A DNA stretch of 64,000 nucleotides from Halarsenatibacter silvermanii (GCF_900103135.1 NZ_FNGO01000011.1:1-64000); one strand, 5' to 3'. Shown: positions 8,452-17,400, numbered from the stretch's first letter. A program made the numbers and translations. Notes: a model not told the origin generated them from the sequence alone.

Positions 8452-8997
8452 TTGAGAATTATTTCAGGAAAAGCCAAAGGAACCAGATTAAAAACTGCCG
8501 ATTCGAATCAGGCGCGACCTACGAAGGATGTAGTAAAAGAAGCTGTTTTTAATATGATCCAGAATTTTCCTGAAAATTCTCGCTGCCTGGATCTTTATGC
8601 TGGCTCCGGCAATCTCGGGCTGGAAGCAGCCAGCAGAGGGGCTGAGCAGGTCACTTTTGTTGAAATTGAAAGGCCAAACTGCGAGATCATCAAAAAAAAT
8701 ATAGAAATTTTAGGGTTTGATAATATTTCCGAGGTGTTCTGTCAGAAGGCATCGGCCTTTTTAAATTCTACCGGGCAAAAGTACGATCTGGTCTTTATCG
8801 ATCCGCCCTATGATTCTGATGAATACGATAAATCTCTGCAGAAGCTGATAAATCAGGATTGTTTGATCAATCCTGCCATAATTATTGTGGAGTTTTATCA
8901 ACGGGAAAAACCTGAAATGGATCTTGATGATTTTTTGATACTTCGTGAAAAGGAGTACGGCAACACGGGAATTTATCTTCTCGAATATCAGGGTTAA
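8452..8997 (+). CDS. rsmD: 16S rRNA (guanine966-N2)-methyltransferase RsmD
   Basis: RsmD methylates G966 of 16S rRNA using S-adenosylmethionine. The sequence opens with MRIISGKAKGTRLKT and RPTKDVVKEAVFNM, and has the SAM site DLYAGSGNLGLEAASRGA and the catalytic DPPY at about residues 117-122. The length of 181 residues is typical. TTG 8452 is the start that preserves the conserved N-terminus. It is followed by coaD, the standard rsmD-coaD pairing. Confidence 0.94.
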   Translation: MRIISGKAKGTRLKTADSNQARPTKDVVKEAVFNMIQNFPENSRCLDLYAGSGNLGLEAASRGAEQVTFVEIERPNCEIIKKNIEILGFDNISEVFCQKASAFLNSTGQKYDLVFIDPPYDSDEYDKSLQKLINQDCLINPAIIIVEFYQREKPEMDLDDFLILREKEYGNTGIYLLEYQG

Positions 8998-9019
8998 TTA
9001 TGAAGTTTGGAGGGAGAGC

Positions 9020-9502
9020 ATGAATGAAAAAATTGTTTACCCGGGGACATTTGATCCTCTTACCCTGGGGCATATGAATATCATAAAGAGGGCGGGAAAT
9101 ATATTTTCCGGGCTGGTCGTGGCCGTAGCCGAAAACACAGAAAAAAGCCCCCTTTTATCGGCAGAAGAGAGAACTAAAATCATAAAGAGCGAGCTGGAAG
9201 ATTACCCGCAGGTGGAGGTAGATTCTTTCGCAGGCTTGACTGTTGATTATGTTAAAGAAGGGGGGTTCTCGGCTGTTTTAAGAGGTTTGAGGACGGTCAA
9301 TGATTTTGAAAATGAAATGAATATGGCGGCTATGAACAAGGTGCTGGACGAAGAAATAGAAACTATTTTTATGATGACTGATCCGGAATTTTCTCATATA
9401 AGTTCCAGTCTGGTCAAAGAAGTCGCCAGGTTCGATGGGGATCTGGAGAAATTTTTGCCGGAAAGTTCGGCTGAGGCATTGGATCAAAAGATCGAAAAAT
9501 AG
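9020..9502 (+). CDS. coaD: phosphopantetheine adenylyltransferase
   Basis: CoaD joins ATP and 4'-phosphopantetheine to form dephospho-CoA, the penultimate step of coenzyme A synthesis. The 160-residue protein begins MNEKIVYPGTFDPLTLGH, carrying the nucleotidyltransferase TxGH motif. It also has AVLRGLRTVNDFENE and the C-terminal FSHISSSLVKEVA motif. ATG 9020 is supported by GGAGGGAG at 9009-9016; the open frame reaches further upstream into rsmD. It is 22 bases from rsmD. Confidence 0.96.
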   Translation: MNEKIVYPGTFDPLTLGHMNIIKRAGNIFSGLVVAVAENTEKSPLLSAEERTKIIKSELEDYPQVEVDSFAGLTVDYVKEGGFSAVLRGLRTVNDFENEMNMAAMNKVLDEEIETIFMMTDPEFSHISSSLVKEVARFDGDLEKFLPESSAEALDQKIEK

Positions 9503-9602
9503 CGGAATGAATTGATTTAAATTAGTGTTAATATGACTAAAACTATATTCAATCAATATTGATGTGGAAAAGACCCTGAATTTTTTCTGAGGAGAAAAAT
9601 GT

Positions 9603-11219
9603 ATGTTTGATTTTAATAGCAAAAAATTCAGTTCACAGCGCAGGGTCGTTCTGGGAAGAAGAGGAATGGTGGCTGCCACACAGCCTCTGGCGGCCAGCTC
9701 CGGACTTCGCATGATTCAATCAGGCGGCAATGCCTATGATGCTGCCCTGGCATGTGCTGCGGCTTTAACAGTGGTGGAGCCCACTTCTAACGGGCTTGGG
9801 GGAGATTGCTTTGCTCTTTTTTCTCGAGATGGTGAAATAAAGGGTATGAATTCCTCGGGCTGGCTGCCTGAGGATTTTAATCGATCGGAAATAGATAATC
9901 TCTCCCGGAAAAAAGATCAGCTCGATCCATACAGCTGGGAAGCCGTAACAATTCCCGGACAGCTTGCCGGATGGAAGTATCTCAAAGATGAATATGGCTC
10001 ATTGAGCTGGCAGGAGATATTAAAACCGGCCATAGAGCTGGCAGAAAAAGGATTTCCTGTGTCGCCTGTTGTTGCCGAATGCTGGAACAAGGAATTAAAT
10101 GATTATAAAGACAATCTCTCCCGCGATCATTTACAGACTTTTCTGGAAACTTTTACTGTCGAGGGCAGAGCACCTGCAGCCGGAGAAATATGGAAATGCC
10201 AGGATCAAGCCCGAACTTTAAAAATTCTGGCTGACGAAGGCATGAGATGCTTTTATGAGGGCAGGCTGGCTGAAAGAATAGCTGCACATTCTTCCCGAAC
10301 CGAAGGCTATATTTCTGAAGACGACCTGGAAAAGTTCAGCCCCAATCCGGTTGATCCGCTCAGTATTGATTATAGAGGTCATAAAATTTATGAACTTCCC
10401 CCCAACGGACAGGGACTTATAGCTCTTCAATCTCTTAAAATTTTACAGGACTACGGTTTTGACTGTGTTAATGATCCGGCAGAAGTCCACCTGCAGATAG
10501 AGGCTTTGAAGCGGGCTTTTGCCGATGGAGAAAAATACATAGCTGATCCGGAATTTTTCGGATTGAACCCGGAAAAACTGCTCGACGACGACTATATCGA
10601 TGATAAAAGAAAAAATATTACTGATTCAGCTCAAATCCCCCGCCCCGGTAATATCGATAAAGGCGGCACGGTTTATCTGGCGGCGGCAGATCACAGCGGA
10701 AACATGATTTCATTCATTCAAAGCAATTATAAAGGGTTTGGTTCTGGCATCGTGATACCAGGAACCGGAATAGCGCTGCATAATCGAGGCTGTAATTTCA
10801 CTCTTGATAAAAAGTCGGCCAATTATCCCGAGCCTGGCAAGAAACCCTACCATACCATAATACCGGGATTTTACAGTTCTCCTGCCGGCAGCCTGCAGGG
10901 GCCTTTTGGTGTTATGGGGGGGTTTATGCAGCCCCAGGGACATCTGCAGGTCTTACAAAAAATGATCGATTATGATTTAAATCCTCAGGAAGCTCTGGAT
11001 GCCCCCAGATGGTGCTGGCAGGATGATAATCATGTTCTTTTTGAGCCAGAATTTGACCATGATATTTTGAATAAACTGGCGAAGAGAGGTCATGAGGTCG
11101 AATATGGCCTGGACAGGAGTGTATTTGGCAGAGGGCAGATAATTTTTAAAGATATGGCAGATAATACCCTGATTGGAGCTGCTGAATCACGGGCTGATGG
11201 GCAGGTCGCAGTTTATTGA
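9603..11219 (+). CDS. gamma-glutamyltransferase family protein
   Basis: This 538-residue protein is of the gamma-glutamyltranspeptidase (Ntn-hydrolase) family. The N-terminal region GMVAATQPLAASSGLRMIQSG and VEPTSNGLGGDCFAL is typical. The autocatalytic cleavage site is DKGGTVYLAAAD, with the nucleophile Thr356. FGSGIVIPGTGIALHNRG follows in the small subunit. No signal peptide is visible, so it is probably cytoplasmic, like YwrD-type members. The true substrate (glutathione, another gamma-glutamyl amide or a cephalosporin-like acyl group) cannot be decided. It lies between coaD and the ylbL homologue, where B. subtilis has other genes. Confidence 0.88.
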   Translation: MFDFNSKKFSSQRRVVLGRRGMVAATQPLAASSGLRMIQSGGNAYDAALACAAALTVVEPTSNGLGGDCFALFSRDGEIKGMNSSGWLPEDFNRSEIDNLSRKKDQLDPYSWEAVTIPGQLAGWKYLKDEYGSLSWQEILKPAIELAEKGFPVSPVVAECWNKELNDYKDNLSRDHLQTFLETFTVEGRAPAAGEIWKCQDQARTLKILADEGMRCFYEGRLAERIAAHSSRTEGYISEDDLEKFSPNPVDPLSIDYRGHKIYELPPNGQGLIALQSLKILQDYGFDCVNDPAEVHLQIEALKRAFADGEKYIADPEFFGLNPEKLLDDDYIDDKRKNITDSAQIPRPGNIDKGGTVYLAAADHSGNMISFIQSNYKGFGSGIVIPGTGIALHNRGCNFTLDKKSANYPEPGKKPYHTIIPGFYSSPAGSLQGPFGVMGGFMQPQGHLQVLQKMIDYDLNPQEALDAPRWCWQDDNHVLFEPEFDHDILNKLAKRGHEVEYGLDRSVFGRGQIIFKDMADNTLIGAAESRADGQVAVY

Positions 11220-11237
11220 GAGGTGAAATTAATTATT

Positions 11238-12290
11238 ATGCCGGAGAAAAAGGCTTTTTCCTGGCCAAGATTGCTAATAGGCATTTTGCTTCTGACATTC
11301 GTAATTCTCAATCTTGTTCCCTCTGCTTATTATCTTCTTGAACCGGGACCTCCGATCAAAATTGCTGATCTTATAGAGGTGGAGAATAGCAGTCGAGAGG
11401 AAGACTGGGGAAATTTTTATCTTACTTCGGTGAGCCAGAAGCGGGCCTCACTCTGGGAGGTTATTCAGTTTTTCCTGATTCCTTTTGATTCAGAAAAAGA
11501 ACTATCTCCGGTTGAAGAAGCCATTCCTCCCGGAATTTCTGAAGAGCAATATTTTGAGCTGATGGGCCAGCTGATGCAGGAAAGTCAGATTGAGGCCAGA
11601 GCTGCTGCTCTAACCCGGGCCGGTTATGAAGTGGTAATAGAAAGCAGAGGAGTTGAAGTCGTGAGTGTTTTTGATGATAGCCCGACGAGGGAAAATCTGA
11701 AACCAGGAGATATAATAACCCGGGTGGATGACCGGGAAATTGAAATGCCCACTGAAGCGGTGGATGTTATTTCGGAACGGGAGATTGGAGAGAAAGTCAG
11801 GTTGAATATCCTGAGGAACGAAGAATTGATTGAAAAAGAGGTCGAAACTTTTGAATATCAAGAAAGACCCGGACAGGCGTCACTGGGTATTATAATCACC
11901 TCGGCCGGGCTGGATTACGAGATGCCGCCGCTAAATATCGAGTTTGAAGAAAAAGATATTGTCGGCCCCTCAGCGGGTTTGATGTTCGCTCTGGAAATTT
12001 ATAATCAAATAACTGAATACGATCTGACAGGGGGCAGAGATATTGCTGGTTCAGGAGAAATTGATCATAGGGGTAACATTTCCCGGGTGGCAGGCATTGA
12101 TATGAAGATTATCTCGGCCGAGCGCGAAAATATAGGATATTTTGTTTTGCCTGAGGACAACAGACCCGATATCGACGACGGCAGAGAACTGGACCTGGAA
12201 ATTATAACTTCTGAAAGCCTGGAAAAGCTGATCGAGAAGCTTGATATCGTCAGATCTTTCAGGCCGCTTCATTCTATCACTGGAGTATAG
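11238..12290 (+). CDS. PDZ-domain Lon-like serine protease (YlbL/SepM family)
   Basis: This is a membrane-anchored protease of about 350 residues. One N-terminal transmembrane helix (about residues 10-30) is followed by an extracytoplasmic part with a PDZ domain (about 125-205, VFDDSPTRENLKPGDIITRVDD). The C-terminal Lon-type domain has Ser245 in GPSAGLMFA and Lys290 in GIDMKIISA as the catalytic dyad. The start is ATG 11238 or GTG 11223; GAGAGGTG at 11218-11225 favours the former, though spacing is long. YlbL and SepM cleave secreted peptides or septal proteins; the substrate here is unknown. Its 3' end overlaps convergent tmcAL by 22 bases. Confidence 0.9.
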   Translation: MPEKKAFSWPRLLIGILLLTFVILNLVPSAYYLLEPGPPIKIADLIEVENSSREEDWGNFYLTSVSQKRASLWEVIQFFLIPFDSEKELSPVEEAIPPGISEEQYFELMGQLMQESQIEARAAALTRAGYEVVIESRGVEVVSVFDDSPTRENLKPGDIITRVDDREIEMPTEAVDVISEREIGEKVRLNILRNEELIEKEVETFEYQERPGQASLGIIITSAGLDYEMPPLNIEFEEKDIVGPSAGLMFALEIYNQITEYDLTGGRDIAGSGEIDHRGNISRVAGIDMKIISAERENIGYFVLPEDNRPDIDDGRELDLEIITSESLEKLIEKLDIVRSFRPLHSITGV

Positions 12291-13567
12291 AAATCTCTGT
12301 GTGATTTCCTTTTGCTTTCAGAGGGGTATAGAAGGGTGAAAATATCAGTCGCCATCAGATCAAGGCTTATCTGCAAAATTTTATCATCCTGAGAATTGAA
12401 GTCGGTCTGAGAGGTGAGGCTGGAAGGATTGGTAATTACCGGCAGACGGGCCCGGCGATTTAGTTCGCCGAGTATATTTTTGCTTTCAGATTTTACGGCC
12501 AGAACTCTGAGATATTGAGGAGAATCGACTCTATTCCCCGCAGTTATTTTGGCGTTGTAATCAAAAACTCTCAGGGCTGCCTGCAGTAAAACTCTTCTCA
12601 CTCTACCTTCGGTATGGGTTTTGGAGGAGGCTGTATTAACAATTTCTTCGAAGCTGGAACATCCATCTTTTTGAGACTTTATGATGGAATTGACCAGATC
12701 ATCTGCAGAGTCGGGACATTTACGGAGCTCGCCTTTCGTTCTCTGGCGCAAAAGCCCGGGAATCAAGCGGGAAAAATTCTTTCTATCCGCCGGGGCAAGT
12801 CCGTTCTGGCAGGCTTTATATAAAATTTTCATCGTGGTTTGAGGTACGAAATCCTTTATTTTCTCCATTCTGCCTTTATATAATTTTTTTCTCAAAGAGG
12901 TCGCACTGGCAATTTTGTTTCCGGGTTCGATATATTCGTCATGATAGTCCGCTCCTTTTCGTTTTATGGTTTTGGGGTCAAGATCTAAATTTAATTCTTT
13001 TATATTTTTAATGTATTCTATCCCTAAAATATTATTGGGTGACGATAAAATGTCTGCTGGAGATGACAATTCTCTGTCAGTAAAATCGCCTCCGGTTTCA
13101 GGCCTGCTGCTGTAATATTTATTCAGAGCTCGATTACGCGCCTGCAGGAAAGATAAACCGCTTTTTAGCTCCTCATTCATCATTTTTTTAAATTCAATCG
13201 GTTCCTCGGCCAGAATAGAGGCAATTTTCTCTAAAATTTTTATATCTCCCTGTTCACTGCCGAATACAATTTCGTCAACCATACCTGTTTCGGCCAGAGT
13301 TTCTACAGCCCCTCTGGCAAAGGAATGTGCTCCGCGGATGCAGGATGATGTGGGCAGTTCCAGAACCAGATCAACCCCTGCTCTCACAGCCATTTTAGCC
13401 CTCTGCCATTTATCCAGGCAGGCCGGAACACCGCGCTGAGTGAAGTTGCCGCTCATGACAGCGATGACATATTTTCCGCGGGTTATATCTCTGGCTTTCT
13501 GCAGATGATAAAGATGTCCATTATGAAAAGGATTGTATTCAGTTATGACTCCAGCTGCTGATTTCAT
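12269..13567 (-). CDS. tmcAL: tRNA(Met) cytidine acetate ligase TmcAL
   Basis: TmcAL (YlbM) makes N4-acetylcytidine at the wobble position of elongator tRNA-Met using acetate and ATP. The 432-residue protein starts MKSAAGVITEYNPFHNGH, with the nucleotidyltransferase HxGH-like motif, followed by VMSGNFTQRG and DLVLELPTSSCIRGAHSFA. The ribosome site GGGAGGGAAAG lies 3-13 bases upstream on the minus strand. In B. subtilis ylbL and ylbM are also neighbours. Acetate for the reaction may come from the pta-ackA pair divergent to it. A mobile element ends 32 bases upstream of the ATG, so its promoter region has been replaced or displaced. Confidence 0.93.
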   Translation of the reverse strand: MKSAAGVITEYNPFHNGHLYHLQKARDITRGKYVIAVMSGNFTQRGVPACLDKWQRAKMAVRAGVDLVLELPTSSCIRGAHSFARGAVETLAETGMVDEIVFGSEQGDIKILEKIASILAEEPIEFKKMMNEELKSGLSFLQARNRALNKYYSSRPETGGDFTDRELSSPADILSSPNNILGIEYIKNIKELNLDLDPKTIKRKGADYHDEYIEPGNKIASATSLRKKLYKGRMEKIKDFVPQTTMKILYKACQNGLAPADRKNFSRLIPGLLRQRTKGELRKCPDSADDLVNSIIKSQKDGCSSFEEIVNTASSKTHTEGRVRRVLLQAALRVFDYNAKITAGNRVDSPQYLRVLAVKSESKNILGELNRRARLPVITNPSSLTSQTDFNSQDDKILQISLDLMATDIFTLLYPSESKRKSHRDFYTPVIE

Positions 13568-13599
13568 AGGCTTTCCCTCCCGGTGAATTAACTTATTAT

Positions 13600-13735
13600 G
13601 GATCTTCTTGTCTTAAGCTGGTTAATAGGTGTGTAAAAAACCTCATTTAGTTGTACTGTAAGATATAAAGCTTCGTTCACAATGAAATTTTCCCCGATCT
13701 TATACGATATCTATCAACTGATAACAAGAAGACCC
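13600..13735 (-). mobile_element. 136-bp non-autonomous mobile element, copy B
   Basis: The element starts GGATCTTCTTGTC and ends ACAAGAAGACCC, with long inverted ends. It is flanked by the 8-bp direct repeat CTTATTAT (13592-13599 and 13736-13743). Relative to the copies at 47680 and 59107 it is inverted. Its left arm (13735 back to about 13696) differs from the 59107 copy by one base in 40. The middle block (GGGGAAAATTTCATTGTGAACG on the minus strand, onwards) is shared with the 47680 copy and missing from the 59107 copy. It has no ORF. On the minus strand TTGTTA (13727-13722) and TATAAG (13704-13699), 17 bases apart, point toward tmcAL. Confidence 0.88.
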
Positions 13736-13743
13736 CTTATTAT

Positions 13744-13964
13744 TTGAGAAAACTTAATTATATGAAGTTTAATAAATATTATTTATAACAAGGATTTTCC
13801 AGTAATGATATTGTATATAGTTAGTGAAGCATATTTACTCAGATAATACTATACATAACCATTATAATAAATATTTTATCATTTTGCAGGGTATCTTTTC
13901 GGGCTTGCAGGATTGGATTTTTATAATTTAAACCTGTCGACATATTCCACTGGAGGTAGATTTT
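13744..13964. other. AT-rich intergenic region before pta
   Basis: These 221 bases hold no ORF and no convincing hairpin terminator. They are very AT-rich, with several TATAAT-like strings around 13838-13870, so a pta promoter is likely, but no single -35/-10 pair stands out. TGGAGG at about 13951-13956 is the pta ribosome site. Confidence 0.4.
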
Positions 13965-14963
13965 ATGGATGTTATAGGAAAAATTCGTGAAAAAGCTCGC
14001 AATACTGAAAGCAAAATAGTTCTTCCGGAAGCTCACGATGAAAGAATACTCAAAGCGGCAGAAGTTATTATCGAAGAAGGTATCGCTGACTTGATTTTGC
14101 TGGGAGAAAGAGAGTATACAGAACGGAAAATTGAAAATCTCGGCCTGGATATAGATTTTTCCCGGCTGGAAAGTCCGGAAGGCTCCAGCAGAAGAGTTGA
14201 GATGGGTGAATTGTTGTTTAAAGTCAGGAGACACAAAGGGTTGAGCCGGGGAGAAGCTTACGAAAAGACTGCAGATCCTCTTTATTATGGCACTCTTCTG
14301 GTAGAGTCAGGTCATATTGATGGCCTGGTAGCTGGAGCTGATAATCCGACCGGTAAAGTTTTGAAACCCGCTCTTCAGATTATCAAAACTGAACCCGGAA
14401 TACAGGTTGTTTCCGGTGCTTTCATCATGGTTTTAAACCAGAGTGAATTTGGAGAAGAGGGACTATTGGTAATGGCGGATTGCGCTGTCAATCCGGAGGT
14501 TAATCACGAGATTCTGGGTGAAATAGCTGTCAGCACCGCTGAAACGGCAAAAGATATTTTAGGGATCACCCCCAGGGTTGCCATGCTGTCTTTTTCTACC
14601 GCCGGCAGCGCTTCCCATGAACTGGTGGATAAAGTCAAAAAAGCGACCGAAAGGGCCAATATTTTGGAGCCGGGTCTTAAAGTAGATGGCGAACTGCAGG
14701 TTGATGCAGCACTGATTCCTGAGGTGGCCGAAAAGAAAGCTCCAGACAGCGAGATTGCCGGTGAAGCCAATGTATTGATATTCCCTGACCTGCAATCAGG
14801 AAACATTGGCTACAAGCTGGTCCAGAGGCTGGCCGGCGCTGAGGCTGTTGGGCCCGTGCTGCAGGGGATAGCAAGCCCTGTTAATGATCTTTCCCGGGGT
14901 TGTTCGGTGGAAAATATAATAAATCTGGTGGCGATCACTGCAATTCAGGCTGATAAACAATAA
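13965..14963 (+). CDS. pta: phosphate acetyltransferase
   Basis: Pta interconverts acetyl-CoA and acetyl phosphate, the first step of the acetate/ATP pathway of fermenters. The 332-residue length is that of the short, single-domain Firmicute enzyme. Recognisable segments are IVLPEAHDERILKAAE near the N-terminus, ADPLYYGTLLVESGHIDGLVAGA near residue 95, and SFSTAGSASHELVDKV and GELQVDAALIPEVAEKKAP in the C-terminal half. GGAGG precedes ATG 13965. ackA follows after 54 bases, presumably in one operon ended by the terminator at 16333. Confidence 0.96.
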   Translation: MDVIGKIREKARNTESKIVLPEAHDERILKAAEVIIEEGIADLILLGEREYTERKIENLGLDIDFSRLESPEGSSRRVEMGELLFKVRRHKGLSRGEAYEKTADPLYYGTLLVESGHIDGLVAGADNPTGKVLKPALQIIKTEPGIQVVSGAFIMVLNQSEFGEEGLLVMADCAVNPEVNHEILGEIAVSTAETAKDILGITPRVAMLSFSTAGSASHELVDKVKKATERANILEPGLKVDGELQVDAALIPEVAEKKAPDSEIAGEANVLIFPDLQSGNIGYKLVQRLAGAEAVGPVLQGIASPVNDLSRGCSVENIINLVAITAIQADKQ

Positions 14964-15017
14964 AAATAAGGACAGATATACAAACTGGTTAAATTACAGG
15001 AGGTTAACTAAATCAAA

Positions 15018-16217
15018 ATGAAAATACTTGTTCTCAACTGTGGAAGTTCCTCGGTTAAGTATCAGCTTATTGATATTTCCAGCGAAGAAGCTCTGGTTAA
15101 TGGTATTGTTGAAAGAATAGGAATAGAAGGATCTTTTCTGGAACAGGAAATCGGTTCCGAAGAAATTCAGATAGAAAAGGAAGTTGAAGACCACTCTCAG
15201 GCAATAAATCTGGTTATTAATACTCTGCTGGACGACGAGAAGGGTTATCTTGAAGATATAGAGGAAATTTCGGCAGTTGGTCACAGAGTTGTTCACGGGG
15301 GTGAGAAATTTTCAGAATCTGTCGAGATCACCGGAGAGGTAATAGAGCAAATCGAAGAAGTTTCCGATTTAGCCCCTCTCCACAATCCACCCAATCTGGC
15401 GGGAATCAGGGTCTGTCGTGATCTGCTGCCGAATATTTCTCAGGTGGCTGTGTTTGATACTTCATTTCATCAAACCATGCCCGAAAAGGCATATATGTAT
15501 GCTCTACCCTATGAATATTATGAGGAGTATGGAGTACGCCGTTATGGATTTCACGGCACCTCACACAAATATGTTGCCCGGCGGGCTGCTGCTTTGATGG
15601 AGCGGGATATTGAGGATTTAAATATTATAACCTGTCATCTTGGCAATGGCGCCAGCCTGGCAGCTGTTAAAGAAGGAAGCTCTGTGGACACGAGTATGGG
15701 CCTTACTCCCCTGGAAGGATTGGTCATGGGGACCAGATGTGGAGATATCGATCCAGCTATTGTGCCCTTTTTACAAAAAAGGGAAGATTTATCTCCTGAA
15801 GAGATCGACGATGTTATGAATAAAAATAGCGGCATGCTGGGACTTTCGGGTATCAGTAACGATGCCAGAGATATCGAAGAGGCAGCTGAAGAGGGAGATG
15901 AAAGGGCAAAGCTCACAGAAGATGTTTTTTGTTACAGAGTAAAAAAATACATAGGAGCATATGCCGCTGCTATGGGCGGCCTTGATTGTGTGGTGTTTAC
16001 GGCCGGGATAGGCGAGAATTCTGTAACAATGAGAGAAAAAATATTAAAAGATCTTGATTTTCTCGGTCTTGAAATCGACGATAAGGCCAATCAGATCAGA
16101 GGAGAAGAGAAAATAATTACAAACCCGAATTCGGAAACGGCTGCTGCTGTTATACCGACCAACGAGGAATTGATGATTGCCCGTGATACCGCCAGAATAG
16201 CCGGGATATTACAATAA
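15018..16217 (+). CDS. ackA: acetate kinase
   Basis: AckA converts acetyl phosphate and ADP to acetate and ATP. The 399-residue ASKHA-fold enzyme has the N-terminal MKILVLNCGSSSVKYQL, VGHRVVHGGEKF with substrate Arg and His, RRYGFHGTSHKYVA, HLGNGASLAAV and FTAGIGENS. These are all expected catalytic and nucleotide motifs. The ribosome site AGGAGG at 14998-15003 is 14 bases from ATG 15018, longer than usual. It is paired with pta. Confidence 0.97.
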   Translation: MKILVLNCGSSSVKYQLIDISSEEALVNGIVERIGIEGSFLEQEIGSEEIQIEKEVEDHSQAINLVINTLLDDEKGYLEDIEEISAVGHRVVHGGEKFSESVEITGEVIEQIEEVSDLAPLHNPPNLAGIRVCRDLLPNISQVAVFDTSFHQTMPEKAYMYALPYEYYEEYGVRRYGFHGTSHKYVARRAAALMERDIEDLNIITCHLGNGASLAAVKEGSSVDTSMGLTPLEGLVMGTRCGDIDPAIVPFLQKREDLSPEEIDDVMNKNSGMLGLSGISNDARDIEEAAEEGDERAKLTEDVFCYRVKKYIGAYAAAMGGLDCVVFTAGIGENSVTMREKILKDLDFLGLEIDDKANQIRGEEKIITNPNSETAAAVIPTNEELMIARDTARIAGILQ

Positions 16218-16261
16218 AAAACGGATTTAGCGGAGCAAACATTTCGGTTGGTCCAAAATCA

Positions 16262-16316
16262 CCCGGTAAAACTAAATAAACATTTTTGACACACCTGTTT
16301 ACCATGAACTCAAAGA
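16262..16316 (+). repeat. diverged remnant of the right arm of the mobile element
   Basis: AACTAAATAAACATTTTTGACACACCTGTTTACCA closely resembles the right arm of the intact elements (AACTAAATGAAG, TTTTTTGACACACCTATT and ACCA in the same order and spacing). The last 20 bases have decayed and no left arm is found. It lies between ackA and its terminator. Confidence 0.55.
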
Positions 16317-16332
16317 GAAGCTATTGCAATTT

Positions 16333-16377
16333 CTACCTGCCTGTGCTCCTGTTTTTTGTACGGGCAGGTAGGTTATT
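16333..16377 (+). terminator. terminator of pta-ackA
   Basis: CTACCTGCC (16333-16341) pairs with GGCAGGTAG (16363-16371) around a T-rich loop and is followed by GTTATTTTTAT. It separates ackA from the yceD promoter. Confidence 0.75.
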
Positions 16378-16413
16378 TTTATCTGTATTAAATTTTATTT
16401 TGCCCGGCTGTTC

Positions 16414-16443
16414 TTGACATTACCGCAGTTAATGAGATATAAT
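16414..16443 (+). promoter_or_regulatory. strong promoter of yceD-rpmF
   Basis: TTGACA (16414-16419) and TATAAT (16438-16443) are both perfect consensus hexamers, spaced 18 bases. The start codon of the YceD gene is 66 bases further on. Confidence 0.8.
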
Positions 16444-16509
16444 TATCCTTGATTACAGTGATCTAATTTTTTATTATCAAGCTGCATCCCCCGGATGGAG
16501 GGATAGATC

Positions 16510-16989
16510 ATGCTTTTAGATTTGACCGGCCTTAAAGATGAAACCGGCTATATAAAAGTGGAAACTTCTGTTAATCCCGAGAATATAACTTTCTTAGGCA
16601 GGAAAATTAAAATGCCTCTCGATTTTCGGTTGAGCCTTGATATTTTTGGCGAAGAAAAAGAAATAGTCTTCGCCGGGGATTTGAAGGGTGAATTCTTGCT
16701 GGAGTGCAGTCGCTGTTTGAAAGAGTTTAAAAAGGACGTCAATGCAGAACTCGAATTTACTATTGAAAGAGAAGAAATAGAAGATTACAGCAGTGTAGAT
16801 GTGGGTGAGCATGTCAAGGAAAATTTAATTCTGGCTATACCGATCAAAGCTCTCTGCCGCAAAGACTGCCAGGGGATCTGCAGCAGTTGTGGACAGAACT
16901 TAAATAAAGGCAGCTGTGAATGTGTTCAGGACAGCGTGGACCCACGATTGGAAAAGCTGGAGCAGTTTTATAATTCTGGAAATGAATAA
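16510..16989 (+). CDS. YceD/DUF177 family protein
   Basis: This 159-residue DUF177 protein corresponds to ylbN/yceD, which lies before rpmF in most bacteria and is linked to 23S rRNA accumulation in other species; its biochemical role is uncertain. The conserved cysteines are in LECSRCLKEF (about residue 62) and in a C-terminal CRKDCQGICSSCGQNLNKG. The latter probably forms a zinc-binding knuckle. GATGGAGGG precedes ATG 16510. It shares a strong promoter with the downstream ribosomal protein gene rpmF. Confidence 0.9.
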   Translation: MLLDLTGLKDETGYIKVETSVNPENITFLGRKIKMPLDFRLSLDIFGEEKEIVFAGDLKGEFLLECSRCLKEFKKDVNAELEFTIEREEIEDYSSVDVGEHVKENLILAIPIKALCRKDCQGICSSCGQNLNKGSCECVQDSVDPRLEKLEQFYNSGNE

Positions 16990-17041
16990 TACCTATATAA
17001 TTTCAGTATATTAAAGCAAATGATTTGAGGAGGTGGAGAAT

Positions 17042-17224
17042 TTGGCTGTTCCCAAGCGGAGGACTTCTAAGACAAGAAAGCGGAAGCGTAGAACTCATAA
17101 AAAAATTAAACCCAAAAACCTGAACAACTGTGATAACTGTGGAGAGCTTGTTATGCCTCACAGAGTTTGCGTGAGCTGTGGATATTATAAGGGTGAAAAG
17201 GTGGCCGAAGTAAAAGGAGAATAA
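17042..17224 (+). CDS. rpmF: 50S ribosomal protein L32
   Basis: This 60-residue large-subunit ribosomal protein starts [17 protein letters not shown] and has the zinc-binding CDNCGE and CVSCGYY pairs. TTG 17042 is the start, giving the universal MAVP N-terminus and 6-base spacing from GAGGAGGTG (17027-17035). It is followed by a strong terminator, then by the promoter of plsX. The yceD-rpmF-plsX order is widely conserved. Confidence 0.95.
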   Translation: MAVPKRRTSKTRKRKRRTHKKIKPKNLNNCDNCGELVMPHRVCVSCGYYKGEKVAEVKGE

Positions 17225-17253
17225 AAAATTAAAGAATTATGGTCGTAAAACAC

Positions 17254-17290
17254 ACCTGCAGTGGTTGCAAGCTGCAGGTTAATTTTTATT
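17254..17290 (+). terminator. terminator of yceD-rpmF
   Basis: ACCTGCAG (17254-17261) pairs with CTGCAGGT (17272-17279) and is followed by TAATTTTTATT. Confidence 0.75.
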
Positions 17291-17303
17291 ACATTTGTTT
17301 AAT

Positions 17304-17332
17304 TTGATTTATAGAAATTTATTATATATAAT
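17304..17332 (+). promoter_or_regulatory. promoter of plsX and the fab operon
   Basis: TTGATT (17304-17309) and TATAAT (17327-17332) are spaced 17 bases. No recognisable FapR-type operator was seen around it, and no fapR gene lies upstream of plsX as it does in Bacillus. Confidence 0.6.
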
Positions 17333-17400
17333 ATTGTCAGGATATTGGTATACAATTATTTTTGTTTACATGCCGGGTAGACAGAGGAGGATTTGGACTT

